37,966 nucleotides of DNA from assembly GCF_001909055.1 (NCBI RefSeq), contig NZ_LVWI01000068.1, positions 1-37,966 on the forward strand. Direction: 5' to 3'. How positions within the stretch are numbered: position 1 is the stretch's first letter; each line of letters begins with the position of its first letter. The notes beneath the pieces are model-generated. The model ran no database searches and was not told the origin of the DNA. It worked only from the letters and a program-made list of their open reading frames with translations. This document shows, piece after piece, positions 7,872 through 16,351 of this stretch. The DNA is from Paenibacillus helianthi (lineage in GTDB: Bacteria > Bacillota > Bacilli > Paenibacillales > Paenibacillaceae). The translations under genes were made by a program, and so were the position numbers.

Positions 7872-8000
7872 ATGGACTGGATTTGGCAAAAAGAAGCTTT
7901 TCTATATTGTATGGACTTGGCGTATGCGCGGCTCCCGCCGGACATTGAAACAGGCTATTCTGGTTTCTCTCGTATCTCCAGCAAGTTCAAACAACAATAA
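7872..8000 (+). CDS. Possible 42-residue protein
   Basis: An ATG at 7872 (alternative ATG 7863, in frame) follows GGAG at 7859-7862 and opens a 42-codon frame ending TAA at 8000. The product starts MDWIWQKEAFLYCMDLAYAR and ends in a basic tail. I do not recognise it. It lies between the ars terminator and the DUF2975 gene and could be a fragment of a lost gene. The rest of the stretch to 8093 is very A+T rich and holds an extended -10-like TG-C-TAAAAT (8049-8057) for the next gene. Confidence 0.25.
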   Translation: MDWIWQKEAFLYCMDLAYARLPPDIETGYSGFSRISSKFKQQ

Positions 8001-8093
8001 TAATATAATTAAATACAATATTAATTTGTTTTAAAACGATAAATCATATGCTAAAATCATGTTGTCATTACATAAGTGGAGGAGGTGTTTTAA

Positions 8094-8579
8094 ATGAATG
8101 TTAAACGAGGTTCAACCACTTTCTTAAAGGTGATTATTGTTCTGGCTGGAATTGCAGTGCTTGCTTTGTGTATATTTTTAGTGCCCCGTATAGCGAATTT
8201 CGCAGCGGAGTTGTATCCAAATATTCACTTAATGAAATATCTCATTTTCATTGTGATGTATGGAGCGGCTGTGCCCTTTTACTTAGCGCTCTATCAGTCT
8301 TTCAATCTTTTACGGTACATTGACGAGAACACAGCGTTCTCTGAATTATCTGTGAAAGCGTTGAAGAACATCAAGTGCTGTGCGTTTACAATCAGTGGTT
8401 TGTATGTATTAGCTATGCCGCTCTTTCGTTTTATAGCGAAGAAAGTTGACCCTCCTGTTGGATTTTTGGGACTCATCATCATATTTGCTTCGTTGGTTAT
8501 CGCCGTTTTTGCTGCTATCCTCCAAAGGCTTCTACAAGAAGCGATTAACATCAAATCAGAGAATGATTGGACGGTCTGA
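8094..8579 (+). CDS. DUF2975-type integral membrane protein
   Basis: A 161-residue protein with four predicted membrane spans: about residues 10-30, 43-63, 97-118 and 123-147. The layout and the DENTAFSELSVKALKNIK segment between spans 2 and 3 match DUF2975 proteins. These normally sit directly upstream of a small YozG-type XRE repressor. Function is unknown in the family. Translation starts at ATG behind a strong GGAGGAGG site. Here the downstream HTH partner is reduced to a stub (8590-8640). Confidence 0.8.
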   Translation: MNVKRGSTTFLKVIIVLAGIAVLALCIFLVPRIANFAAELYPNIHLMKYLIFIVMYGAAVPFYLALYQSFNLLRYIDENTAFSELSVKALKNIKCCAFTISGLYVLAMPLFRFIAKKVDPPVGFLGLIIIFASLVIAVFAAILQRLLQEAINIKSENDWTV

Positions 8580-8589
8580 GGTGGCGAAT

Positions 8590-8640
8590 ATGGCAATTAT
8601 ATTAATATTGCTGTTAGAGTTTAACATAGCCATGTATTAA
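8590..8640 (+). pseudogene. Stub of a YozG-like HTH regulator gene
   Basis: Ten bases after the DUF2975 stop, an ATG opens a 16-codon frame beginning MAII, the usual first residues of the small XRE-type partner of DUF2975 genes. It then reads LILLLEFNIAMY and stops. One shifted base would give MAII-INIAVRV, closer to the expected N-terminus, but that frame also stops. No HTH domain remains before the terminator and the convergent gene, so the regulator appears truncated. Identification rests on four to six residues plus position. Confidence 0.4.
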
Positions 8641-8642
8641 AA

Positions 8643-8696
8643 AAAGGGATGCTGTACAGCCATTGATGATACGCATGGCGGATACAGCATCCCTTT
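8643..8696. terminator. Bidirectional terminator
   Basis: AAAGGGATGCTGTA (8643-8656) is exactly complementary to TACAGCATCCCTTT (8683-8696), a 14-bp stem flanked by A and T runs. It separates the DUF2975 unit from the convergent oxidoreductase gene. Confidence 0.85.
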
Positions 8697-8713
8697 AATT
8701 GTAGTTGCGGAGC

Positions 8714-9787
8714 TTACTGCGCAGCGGCTCCCCGGGCAAGCTCCTGGCGGACGAGCGGCGCAACCTTGGTGCCCAGTAGCTCGATGGCACGCAGGACTTC
8801 ACGGTGCGGCATAGTACCGACGTTGACATGCAGGAAGAAGCGGGTAACGCCGAGATTCTTGTGCAGGAGCAGAATTTTCTCGGCGACATATTCGGAATCC
8901 CCTACATAGAGGGCGCCGCGCAGACTGCGGGCATCGTCATAAGTCGCACGGTTATAGGCTTGCCCCCAGCCCCGCTCGCGCCCGATGACATTCATCTGGG
9001 CTTGCGTGGAAGGATAGAACAAGGCGGCTGCCTGCTCGGTGGTTTCGCCGACAAAGCCATGCGAATGTGTGGCGATCTGTAGTTTGTCCGGGTTATGCCC
9101 GGCCTTGGCGGCAGCCTCTTTGTATAGCTTGACCAGCGGTGCGAAGCGCTCCGGCATGCCGCCGATGATGGCGAAGGCGATAGGAAGGCCAAGCATGCCT
9201 GCCCGGATTGCGGATTCGGGATTGCCGCCACTGGCGATCCATACCGGCAGCGGGTCCTGGACGGCGCGCGGATAGACAGGAAGATTATCTATAGCCGGAC
9301 GATGGCCGCCGGGCCAGGTTACTTTTTCCGAGGCTCTGATCTTCAGCAGCAGTTCCAGCTTCTCTTCGAACAACTCGTCGTAGTCATCCAGACTATAGCC
9401 GAAGAGCGGGAAGGATTCGATAAATGAACCCCGGCCCGCCATAATTTCCGCACGTCCGTTAGAGAGGCCATCCAGGGTAGAGAAGGCTTGATAGACGCGT
9501 ACGGGATCATCCGAAGACAATACAGTTACAGCACTGGTGAGCCGGATCTTCTTCGTCATAGCCGCTGCAGCGGCAAGCACTACAGCCGGGGCACTGCCGG
9601 CGTAATCGGCACGGTGATGCTCCCCGATACCGTATACATCCAGTCCGACTTGATCGGCGAGTACAATCTCTTCCACGGCTTCACGCAGTCTTTCGGCATG
9701 ACTGATGACTTCCCCGGTCACCGGGTCCGGTGTAGTTTCCAAAAATGTGCTGATGCCTATTTCCATACGGTTTTCCATTTCAGGCAT
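8714..9787 (-). CDS. LLM-class (luciferase-like) flavin-dependent oxidoreductase
   Basis: A 357-residue bacterial-luciferase-like TIM-barrel oxidoreductase. Family features are visible: an N-terminal strand MEIGISTFLET, GIGEHHRADYAGSAP (about 53-67), LTSAVTVLSSDDPVRVYQAF, NGRAEIMAGRGSF and PVWIASGGNPESAIRAG. Such enzymes use FMNH2 or F420 and O2; the substrate cannot be told, and an LLM subgroup of about this length and unknown substrate is known. The start at 9787 is set by AAGGAGG nine bases upstream; internal Met codons at residues 4 and 8 lack a better site. It is transcribed alone from the promoter at 9817-9845 and ends at the shared terminator at 8643-8696. Confidence 0.88.
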   Translation of the reverse strand: MPEMENRMEIGISTFLETTPDPVTGEVISHAERLREAVEEIVLADQVGLDVYGIGEHHRADYAGSAPAVVLAAAAAMTKKIRLTSAVTVLSSDDPVRVYQAFSTLDGLSNGRAEIMAGRGSFIESFPLFGYSLDDYDELFEEKLELLLKIRASEKVTWPGGHRPAIDNLPVYPRAVQDPLPVWIASGGNPESAIRAGMLGLPIAFAIIGGMPERFAPLVKLYKEAAAKAGHNPDKLQIATHSHGFVGETTEQAAALFYPSTQAQMNVIGRERGWGQAYNRATYDDARSLRGALYVGDSEYVAEKILLLHKNLGVTRFFLHVNVGTMPHREVLRAIELLGTKVAPLVRQELARGAAAQ

Positions 9788-9816
9788 TTCAATCCGCCTC
9801 CTTTATTCGTATCTTT

Positions 9817-9845
9817 ATATTACTATACTTTTTAATGTTTCTCAA
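9817..9845 (-). promoter_or_regulatory. Promoter of the LLM oxidoreductase gene
   Basis: On the minus strand: TTGAGA (9845-9840), exactly 17 bp, then TAATAT (9822-9817), about 30 bp ahead of the start codon. Confidence 0.6.
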
Positions 9846-9866
9846 CTTTAGTAAGTGATTGTGGAG

Positions 9867-9908
9867 CGAAAAAATACCCGCCACCCAGGCAAGCAGGGGT
9901 GGCAGGCA
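9867..9908 (-). terminator. Terminator of the small toxin-like gene
   Basis: On the minus strand a 12-bp stem (9897-9908 with 9875-9886, one mismatch and one G-U) is followed by a run of T (complement of 9868-9874). It starts about 20 bases after the small peptide's stop. Confidence 0.75.
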
Positions 9909-9926
9909 GATGCAATAGTGCGGGCT

Positions 9927-10007
9927 TTAAGATTTCTTTTTGCCAACGGCAAGCTGTACAATCATGATGACAAGAACGAGCAGGGCAATGAGCTGGTCTG
10001 TACTCAT
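9927..10007 (-). CDS. 26-residue single-span peptide, holin-like/type I toxin candidate
   Basis: A minus-strand ATG (10007-10005) preceded by GGAGGT at nine bases (10022-10017) opens a 26-codon frame. The product has a short polar N-terminus (MSTDQ), one hydrophobic span LIALLVLVIMIVQLAV and a basic end GKKKS. Together with the strong terminator just behind it, this is the hallmark of the tiny holin-like or TxpA/BsrG-type toxins of Bacillota type I toxin-antitoxin loci, which insert in the membrane and are silenced by an antisense RNA. I could not identify a convincing antisense promoter. It could also be a membrane-associated regulatory peptide. The rest of 9788-10275 holds only promoters. 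Confidence 0.6.
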   Translation of the reverse strand: MSTDQLIALLVLVIMIVQLAVGKKKS

Positions 10008-10166
10008 AGGGGTCCGACCTCCAATCCTTGCAGGATGGCTCTTCGGACCGCATCTCCTCTCCCAAGAAGCTGCTTCGTTCCCCCTTTACAGACTATGAGC
10101 TCGTGAAGGAGAATATTACGTATATTGGTTTCTATATCCATCCTCTGATCTTGTTGTCATCCGGCT

Positions 10167-10231
10167 ATCAATATTGTACAAAAACAGATCAATATTTGAA
10201 CCTATGTGATTAGGAATGAACCGTTTATACT
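10167..10231 (+). promoter_or_regulatory. Kinase-operon promoter with two regulator half-sites
   Basis: The half-site ATCAATATT (10167-10175) is repeated exactly at 10188-10196, 21 bp on. The -10-like TATACT (10226-10231) starts 38 bp after the second half-site, and no good -35 exists. The same spacing and similar sequence occur before the binding-protein gene (13156) and the secreted GH5 gene (18040), and TCAATATTGTACA is shared exactly with the latter. This fits an AraC-type activator site next to a weak promoter, implying autoregulation. Confidence 0.6.
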
Positions 10232-10275
10232 AAAGGGAATAAGGCATCTTAACACAGGTTAGGAGGTAGGCATTT

Positions 10276-12060
10276 ATGAAGCGAATCAGTCTGCGTTTTC
10301 GGCTTATGATCCTCATGACCTGTCTGACTACGCTTCCAGTTGTCACGGTTACCTGGATTGCGACGATAAACACTCGTGAGTCAGTGGAGAAGGAAATGAT
10401 CGGTGCTAATGAATCTAGAATGCTGTGGGCGGATCAATATTTAAGTGAATTAATTGATCAGATTGACGTCTTGTTCTATACTCTCCAAATTAACAAGGAA
10501 TTGATTTACAAGATGACGGCGGGTCTCGATGACATGAACAGTGATACTCAGTCACAGAACCATGAAAGATTACGAGACATGCTCATAACAACATTTTTCT
10601 CCAATGCGCGAAAGGTGGACCGTCTCACCCTCTACAGTCACTCTACCGAAAAGGCGTTATCCGTGAGTTATGCAGATAGTGGAACGATTCGGCCCCTCAA
10701 TATTCAAGAAAATGCATGGCGTAGAATTGCCAAAGAGCCTGTAAGCATGTATTTTAAACAGACGCCTGAAGGGATTTACGCCTATCATAGTATTAATCGT
10801 TTCCCGGATAAGATGTTTTTGGGAGGCATATCGGTTGGCATACGTAATGAGGTTTGGCAGGAAGTCGTTCATATCTTGCAATCGGAAGCGGACAGCTACG
10901 TGTTCTTGATGAACGATGAAGGCGAGCTTCTGTCAGGATCAACACAGCGAATTGCTTCATCCGAGGTATTGGACGAACTGCATACGATGGACATACCTGC
11001 GAACGAACTTGTATCCCATCAGAGTGAACAATATTTTTACTTCATGGAGCGAATTGGAGACGGACAATTGACCGTCGTAAAGGCGATCCCCCAGTCTACC
11101 GTAAAGGCAAGCGCCTCTCCTACGATTCGAGCAGGAATGCTGACCGGTGGTATTTTTGTAACCGCTTCCATTCTTCTCTCCATCTTATTCTCCTTACGGA
11201 TTACACGGCCAATTATAAGTCTGGCCAGGACCATGCGAAAGGCGCAGTTGCAGAGCTTCGAAATGAAATCGGTTAAAAGCTTTGACGAGATTGGTCTGCT
11301 GCAGCATGGTTACAACCTGATGATGCACAGAATTAAAGAATTAATCGAGCACGAATATCAATATCAAATTGAAGTGAAAAATGCGCAGCTGCTGGCACTC
11401 CAGGCTCAAATTAATCCCCACTTCCTCAATAATACGCTCAATCTGATCGGCGGGATGGCTCTCGTTAAGCAGGCGCCTGAAATTTATCAGATCACAAGGA
11501 TGATGGGGGACTTATTGCGATATTCCATTAGATCTGAGAATGAAATGGTGTCCCTTCAGGATGAAATGAACCATACCCGCAACTATTTGTTCATCCAGGA
11601 ACAGCGGTTCGCCGGCAGATGCCATACGGTCATCGAAACGGATCAGGAAGTGATGGATTGCCGGGTGCCAAAATTCATTTTGCAGCCGCTGGTGGAGAAT
11701 GCATTTGAGCATGGGCTGCAAGCCAAAGAAGGCGCTTGGCATCTGCATATAAGAATTCTGCAAATCGATAAAAGGGTCATTGTAATGATCAAGGACGATG
11801 GTGTCGGGGTGTTGCCCGAGAAACTAGCGCTCCTTCGTGCCGGTTTGAGAAACGGTAGTGACACCGATGAGCCATCCGCTGCTCTCCCAGGGCCGCGGCG
11901 TCGTAAAAGTATCGGAATTCGTAATGTTCATGCGCGGCTTCGACTGCATTTTGGGGAAGCCTACGGTATTCGCATGTTTAGTAAATCCATGGCAGGCACC
12001 CTCATACTTATGAAATTACCCTATGTTGACAACAAGGAGACAGAGAGGAGGGATTCGTGA
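10276..12060 (+). CDS. YesM-type sensor histidine kinase
   Basis: A 594-residue membrane sensor kinase. TM1 lies at about 9-30, then an extracellular ~250-residue sensing region (probably double Cache), TM2 at about 285-307 and a HAMP segment (RITRPIISLARTMRKAQ...). Next is the His_kinase dimerisation motif QAQINPHFLNNTLN with the phospho-acceptor His382, then the ATPase N-box LQPLVENAFEHGL and the G box DDGVGVLPE. This is the YesM/LytS class typical of Paenibacillus carbohydrate loci. It probably senses an extracellular oligosaccharide, directly or through the downstream binding protein. The response regulator start overlaps its stop. A GGAGG site precedes the ATG. Confidence 0.93.
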   Translation: MKRISLRFRLMILMTCLTTLPVVTVTWIATINTRESVEKEMIGANESRMLWADQYLSELIDQIDVLFYTLQINKELIYKMTAGLDDMNSDTQSQNHERLRDMLITTFFSNARKVDRLTLYSHSTEKALSVSYADSGTIRPLNIQENAWRRIAKEPVSMYFKQTPEGIYAYHSINRFPDKMFLGGISVGIRNEVWQEVVHILQSEADSYVFLMNDEGELLSGSTQRIASSEVLDELHTMDIPANELVSHQSEQYFYFMERIGDGQLTVVKAIPQSTVKASASPTIRAGMLTGGIFVTASILLSILFSLRITRPIISLARTMRKAQLQSFEMKSVKSFDEIGLLQHGYNLMMHRIKELIEHEYQYQIEVKNAQLLALQAQINPHFLNNTLNLIGGMALVKQAPEIYQITRMMGDLLRYSIRSENEMVSLQDEMNHTRNYLFIQEQRFAGRCHTVIETDQEVMDCRVPKFILQPLVENAFEHGLQAKEGAWHLHIRILQIDKRVIVMIKDDGVGVLPEKLALLRAGLRNGSDTDEPSAALPGPRRRKSIGIRNVHARLRLHFGEAYGIRMFSKSMAGTLILMKLPYVDNKETERRDS

Positions 12061-13148
12061 TGTATAACGTGCTGATTATGGATGATGAGCCTTGGTCAAG
12101 GCAAGTGGTTAAATCGTTGGGAGAGTGGGACAGATTAGGCCTGAAGATCGTGGGCGAAGCGGAAGATGGCTATCAAGGAGTCCAATTCATTGCAGAGACC
12201 ATGCCTCATATTGTTATTACCGATATGCGCATGCCGGGTTTAGAGGGGGTAGAGCTTCTTCAAACCATTCACGATCAATTTCCCTCTATTAAAATACTTG
12301 TCATGAGCGGTTATGATGATTTTGTATATTTAAAACAAGCTATTCAATCCAGAGCGATTAATTACATGCTCAAGCCGATCCATCCGGAGGAGCTTAACGC
12401 TTCCCTGTCCCAGTGCGTAGAACAATTGAATACGGAAATGATGTCGGGTATGAACGTCGCGCCGACCATTGCGTTCCAGCTGGAAGCGGCTATACAGGAT
12501 CGGTACTTGTCCTATCGCAAGCTGATTTACGGACATTTGCTGGATTTGAATAGCCGGGCGATAGAGCATGCCTTTACTCAACTGGCTCAATATCTTAGCC
12601 AGTCTCTTCAGGATGAAGCGGCGAGAAGGAAGATGCCGATTAAGCTTGCCTATGATTTTATTACGATATTAGAGGAGCTTCTGGCTAAGGATGAGTTTCA
12701 GCTTGCGGAGCTTGTAATGGACGTGGAAGAATACCGGGAACGGATCCGCCAGTCCTCCCTATTAGATGCGGCTAAGGAATTGTCGAATTTGTATACAGCT
12801 GTGATCACAATCGTGCAAGACATACGCCAGACGAGAACCAGGCTGAATATCGATGAAGTGAAGGCCTATGTTCATAAATACTATCAGGATTCTATATCAT
12901 TGGAAACGATTGCAAAGATTTTTGCTATCAGTAAGGAGCATTTAAGCCGGGCTTACAAGGCAGGAACAGGCGAGAATATTTCGGACGCTATTTTACGGTT
13001 ACGTATGGAGAAGGCGCGGGATTTAATTGTAAAAGAGGGTGTCTCGATTAAACGGGCATCGGAGATGACGGGTTATTCGGATATCGCTTATTTTTACCGG
13101 GTGTTTAAGAAGCATTATGGAATGCCTCCCGGCAATTTAAGAAAGTAG
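12060..13148 (+). CDS. YesN-type response regulator with AraC HTH
   Basis: A 362-residue regulator. The receiver domain begins MYNVLIMDDEPWSR, with phospho-acceptor Asp55 in VITDMRMPG and the conserved Lys in MLKPIHPEEL. A linker of ~140 residues follows. The C-terminal AraC/XylS domain (about 260-360) has two HTH units, SLETIAKIFAISKEHLSRAY and SIKRASEMTGYSDIAYFYRV. ATG 12060 overlaps the kinase stop (ATGA-like arrangement) and lies eight bases after AGGAGG. GTG 12057 is an alternative adding one residue. It probably activates the three promoters that share paired half-sites (10167, 13156, 18040). Confidence 0.93.
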   Translation: MYNVLIMDDEPWSRQVVKSLGEWDRLGLKIVGEAEDGYQGVQFIAETMPHIVITDMRMPGLEGVELLQTIHDQFPSIKILVMSGYDDFVYLKQAIQSRAINYMLKPIHPEELNASLSQCVEQLNTEMMSGMNVAPTIAFQLEAAIQDRYLSYRKLIYGHLLDLNSRAIEHAFTQLAQYLSQSLQDEAARRKMPIKLAYDFITILEELLAKDEFQLAELVMDVEEYRERIRQSSLLDAAKELSNLYTAVITIVQDIRQTRTRLNIDEVKAYVHKYYQDSISLETIAKIFAISKEHLSRAYKAGTGENISDAILRLRMEKARDLIVKEGVSIKRASEMTGYSDIAYFYRVFKKHYGMPPGNLRK

Positions 13149-13155
13149 ATCCGGC

Positions 13156-13221
13156 ATCAAAATAATGCAAATCAGAATGCTAAAATGCTGGAAAGACCCT
13201 TGCAACCGTTTTCTTTATACT
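13156..13221 (+). promoter_or_regulatory. Binding-protein promoter with two regulator half-sites
   Basis: Half-site ATCAAAATA (13156-13164) is followed 21 bp later by ATGCTAAAAT (13177-13186). TATACT (13216-13221) starts 39 bp after the second half-site, and the -35 region is poor. Geometry equals that at 10167 and 18040; the second half-site differs from that of the GH5 promoter by one base. Confidence 0.6.
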
Positions 13222-13254
13222 GAAGATGCAACTCACTCAAGGGGGGAATCGAAC

Positions 13255-14568
13255 ATGAAGAAAACGTTTCACCTGTCCGTCGTACTGATTCTCATGCTAT
13301 CCATACTTGCGGCATGCGGTTCGGGGAACAGCAAGGGCAACACGTCAGCATCCAATGACAACGATGCAGCTGAGACGGTGGCAAAGGCAGAACCTGCCAA
13401 GAAAGTGGAACTCAAAGTATTTCTGACCTTGCCGCAATTCAAAGACCAGTTCGACCAATACTTCGAACAGTTCAAAGCCAAGGAATTGAAGGAAAAAAAC
13501 ATCGAAGTGAAAATCAAACTTGAAACTCCAAACGCCGACCAGGCGAAACAAATTCTGCAAACCCGCTTGGCTTCGAACGATGCACCCGATGTATTTGCCA
13601 TCCATGCTAACGACATTCCGACCTACTATAATGCAGGTTATTTGACGGATCTGTCGGATCAGCCGGCAGTAAGCAAGCTTTTCGACAGTGTCAAGCAGAC
13701 CGTCACCTATGACGGTAAAGTGCCCGTTCTTCCGCTCGAAAGCCTTGCTTGGGGATATCTGTATAACAAAAAAATATTCAGCGATAATGGTCTGACGCCT
13801 CCGCAAACGCTGGATGAAATGAAAAATGTGGTTAAAGTGCTAAAGTCCAAAAATATCCCGGCTTTCGAATTAGCCTTCCAGGAGGCATGGGTTCCACAGT
13901 TAATGACTGCACTATCTCTTGGCGGTCTTGTGAATTCTGAGCATCCCGATTGGGTCGATAAAATGAATAAAGGCGAAGCCTCTTATGCAGATGTAGCGGA
14001 TATTTTCAATATTATCGATTTGATTATGTCGAATGGTACGGCTAAACCGTTTGAGGCCGGCAGCGCGGCAGGCGCTGCGGATTTTGCGAATGGTAAGGCG
14101 GCTATGTGGGTTCAAGGACCTTGGATGGCAGATTCGATTCAAAAGACAAATCCGGACATGGAGTTTGGAGTAGCTCCGCTGCCCGTAAGCAATGATCCAA
14201 GTGGAACGATGATCAACCTGTCGGCTTCGACATCGCTCGCCGTATCCCCGGATAGCGACCATAAAGACGTTGCGCTTGATTTGCTGAACTATATGCTTGA
14301 CGATACGGATTCTTCCGCTCTGTTCGAAAAACTTAAATTCAATCCGATTTCCTCTGTCCATACTTACAAATCGTTCCCTTGGATTGATGAAGCCATGAGC
14401 TATGTTTCTAAAGGAAAGGCTTATCAGGACCTGAAGCTGCCGAACGGCGTTACGGATGAGCAGGCCAAGCAGCTTCAAAGCTACTATAGCAAGACGGTGA
14501 CAAAGGACCAATTCATCGAGACGATGGACAATACTTGGGTGAAAGCGATTCAAGTAACAGCCAAGTAA
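13255..14568 (+). CDS. Sugar ABC transporter substrate-binding lipoprotein
   Basis: A 437-residue family-1 extracellular solute-binding protein for oligosaccharides. The lipoprotein signal ends in the lipobox LAAC, with lipidated Cys21. A Ser/Asn/Asp linker follows, then the mature domain with QILQTRLASNDAPDVFAIH, LPLESLAWGYLYNKKIF and GKAAMWVQGPWM, all typical of the family. The frame extends 30 codons upstream to 13165, but the ATG at 13255 has a GGGGGG site seven bases upstream and starts a proper signal peptide (MKKTFHLSV). The two permease genes follow. Ligand is inferred from context to be a beta-glucan oligosaccharide. Confidence 0.93.
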   Translation: MKKTFHLSVVLILMLSILAACGSGNSKGNTSASNDNDAAETVAKAEPAKKVELKVFLTLPQFKDQFDQYFEQFKAKELKEKNIEVKIKLETPNADQAKQILQTRLASNDAPDVFAIHANDIPTYYNAGYLTDLSDQPAVSKLFDSVKQTVTYDGKVPVLPLESLAWGYLYNKKIFSDNGLTPPQTLDEMKNVVKVLKSKNIPAFELAFQEAWVPQLMTALSLGGLVNSEHPDWVDKMNKGEASYADVADIFNIIDLIMSNGTAKPFEAGSAAGAADFANGKAAMWVQGPWMADSIQKTNPDMEFGVAPLPVSNDPSGTMINLSASTSLAVSPDSDHKDVALDLLNYMLDDTDSSALFEKLKFNPISSVHTYKSFPWIDEAMSYVSKGKAYQDLKLPNGVTDEQAKQLQSYYSKTVTKDQFIETMDNTWVKAIQVTAK

Positions 14569-14601
14569 TCACCCATAAGGTGAATAAGGAGTGAAGCCAA
14601 G

Positions 14602-15489
14602 GTGGCAGGCAACCCTATAACGAAACGAACAGTCATCCTCCTGGCATTCGTTCTTCCAGCTCTAGTCTTTTATGCATTCTTCGTACTAGCCCCCGCCTTC
14701 GGCGGGATCTGGTACAGCATGACGGATTGGAATGGCGTCAATCCTGCGTATTCGTTCATTGGATTGGCCAATTACCGGGAAGCACTGATAGAGGATGAGA
14801 ACTTCCTGAAATCGATAGGTTTTACCTTGAAGTATGTCATTGCCATGGTCATTCTGCAAAATGTCTTTGCCATCATGCTGGCTGTTCTCATTGAATCGCG
14901 GCGAAAAACGAAATCGCTATTCCGCACGATCTTTTTTATGCCCAATATGATCAGTCTCATTATCGGGGGCATGATGTGGCTCTTTATTTTTACCAAAGTG
15001 CTGCCTGATCTGGCTGGTCGAACGGGTCTGTTATTTCTGGATCAGTCCTGGATTGGGGATCCGCGCTTATCCTTCATTGCGATTATCATCTTGTCGCTTT
15101 GGGGAGGCGTCGGCTATCTGATGGTCATCTATATAGCGGCGCTGCAAAATATTCCCGACCATGTGAAAGAAGCGGCTGCTATCGATGGCGCCAGCGGCTG
15201 GCAAACCTTGCGTTACATTACAATGCCTATGATTCTCCCCGCGATTACGATCGGTGTATTCTTGACGCTAAACAGCTCGTTCAAAGTATTTGAAGCCGTG
15301 TTCGCTTTGACCAAGGGAGGACCTGGCCGTGCGACCCAAGTCATTGCGCTGAATATATTTGATGAGGCTTTCTCGCAAAGCAACCGATACGGCTATGCCA
15401 GTGCCAAAGCGATGATTTTGTTCCTGATCGTCATGGCGATCACTTTCATTCAGCTTGCCATTATGAAGAAACGGGAGGTTGAAGCATGA
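14602..15489 (+). CDS. Sugar ABC transporter permease, MalF/UgpA type
   Basis: A 295-residue inner-membrane permease with six predicted spans. The EAA loop for ATPase contact is EAAAIDGASGWQTLRYITMP (about 192-211), followed by the helix ILPAITIGVFLTLNSSFKVFE and TKGGPG. Translation begins at GTG 14602, ten bases after AAGGAG. It overlaps the next permease by four bases. It pairs with the binding lipoprotein upstream and permease downstream as a CUT1-type importer. Confidence 0.94.
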   Translation: MAGNPITKRTVILLAFVLPALVFYAFFVLAPAFGGIWYSMTDWNGVNPAYSFIGLANYREALIEDENFLKSIGFTLKYVIAMVILQNVFAIMLAVLIESRRKTKSLFRTIFFMPNMISLIIGGMMWLFIFTKVLPDLAGRTGLLFLDQSWIGDPRLSFIAIIILSLWGGVGYLMVIYIAALQNIPDHVKEAAAIDGASGWQTLRYITMPMILPAITIGVFLTLNSSFKVFEAVFALTKGGPGRATQVIALNIFDEAFSQSNRYGYASAKAMILFLIVMAITFIQLAIMKKREVEA

Positions 15490-16319
15490 TCAGAGAGCGC
15501 AACTGGAGGTCAGGCCTCATCCTTCTGGTCCTGCTTGCCGGTTCTGTCATTACGTTATTTCCCATTTACATGGGTGTCCTTAATTCATTCAAAACAGACG
15601 GCGAGCTGCTGAACGATGTTTTAGCGGCTCCCGCTTCCTTTCAATTTAGCAATTACGCCGCGGCCATAGACAAAATCAACTTTTGGAGAAGCTTGGGCAA
15701 CACGGCGGTAATTGCTGCAGTTGGCCTTCTGGGAATTATCCTGTTTTCTTCCATGGCAGGCTATAAATTGTCCAGAACGCCGGGCCGGTTAAGCCGCTTT
15801 TTATTCAGTCTATTCATTCTGTCGATGCTTATTCCGTTCCATTCGACCATGATTACGCTCACCAAAATAACGAGAGAGCTTCACGTTCAGGGCTCGATCC
15901 TTGGACTTGGCCTCATTTATATTGGCTTAGGCGTATCCTTCGCGATTTTTCTGTACCATGGCTTCGTGAAATCCATTCCGCGTGATTTGGATGAAGCGGC
16001 CGTGATGGACGGCTGCGGCGATTTCCGTTTGTTTTTTGTCGTCATTTTCCCATTGCTTCTGCCTATTACAGCGACCAACGCCATTTTGAATTTATTGTGG
16101 ATGTGGAATGACTTTCTGCTTCCTCTTCTGATGCTGACAGACAGCGACTCTTATACGCTGCTGCTGTCCACCAATATGCTGTTCGGCCAGTATGGCAACA
16201 ACGACTGGTCGGGCATTCTGGCCTCGCTCGTTATGGCTATGCTGCCTGTTATCATTTTTTACCTGCTTCTACAGAAGTATATTTTGAACGGGATCGCAGA
16301 TGGGGCGGTAAAGGGTTAA
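15486..16319 (+). CDS. Sugar ABC transporter permease, MalG/UgpE type
   Basis: A 277-residue six-span permease, the second subunit of the importer. The EAA motif is DEAAVMDGCGDFRLFFVVIFP (about 166-186). The start overlaps the previous stop as ATGA, indicating translational coupling. No ATP-binding subunit follows: the next gene is a glycosidase. CUT1 importers of Bacillota often use a shared MsmX-like ATPase encoded elsewhere, and that is the likely case here. Confidence 0.94.
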   Translation: MIRERNWRSGLILLVLLAGSVITLFPIYMGVLNSFKTDGELLNDVLAAPASFQFSNYAAAIDKINFWRSLGNTAVIAAVGLLGIILFSSMAGYKLSRTPGRLSRFLFSLFILSMLIPFHSTMITLTKITRELHVQGSILGLGLIYIGLGVSFAIFLYHGFVKSIPRDLDEAAVMDGCGDFRLFFVVIFPLLLPITATNAILNLLWMWNDFLLPLLMLTDSDSYTLLLSTNMLFGQYGNNDWSGILASLVMAMLPVIIFYLLLQKYILNGIADGAVKG

Positions 16320-16351
16320 TTCATGCCAGAGAGAAGGAGCAGCGGATAAGG

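Noticed and set aside
9832..10065. Leftward 77-codon frame overlapping the toxin-like peptide
   Set aside because: It is in another frame, lacks a good ribosome binding site and has no hydrophobic span; the 26-codon frame is far better supported.
13165..13254. Upstream extension of the binding protein
   Set aside because: It would place 30 charged residues before the lipoprotein signal peptide and run through the predicted promoter.
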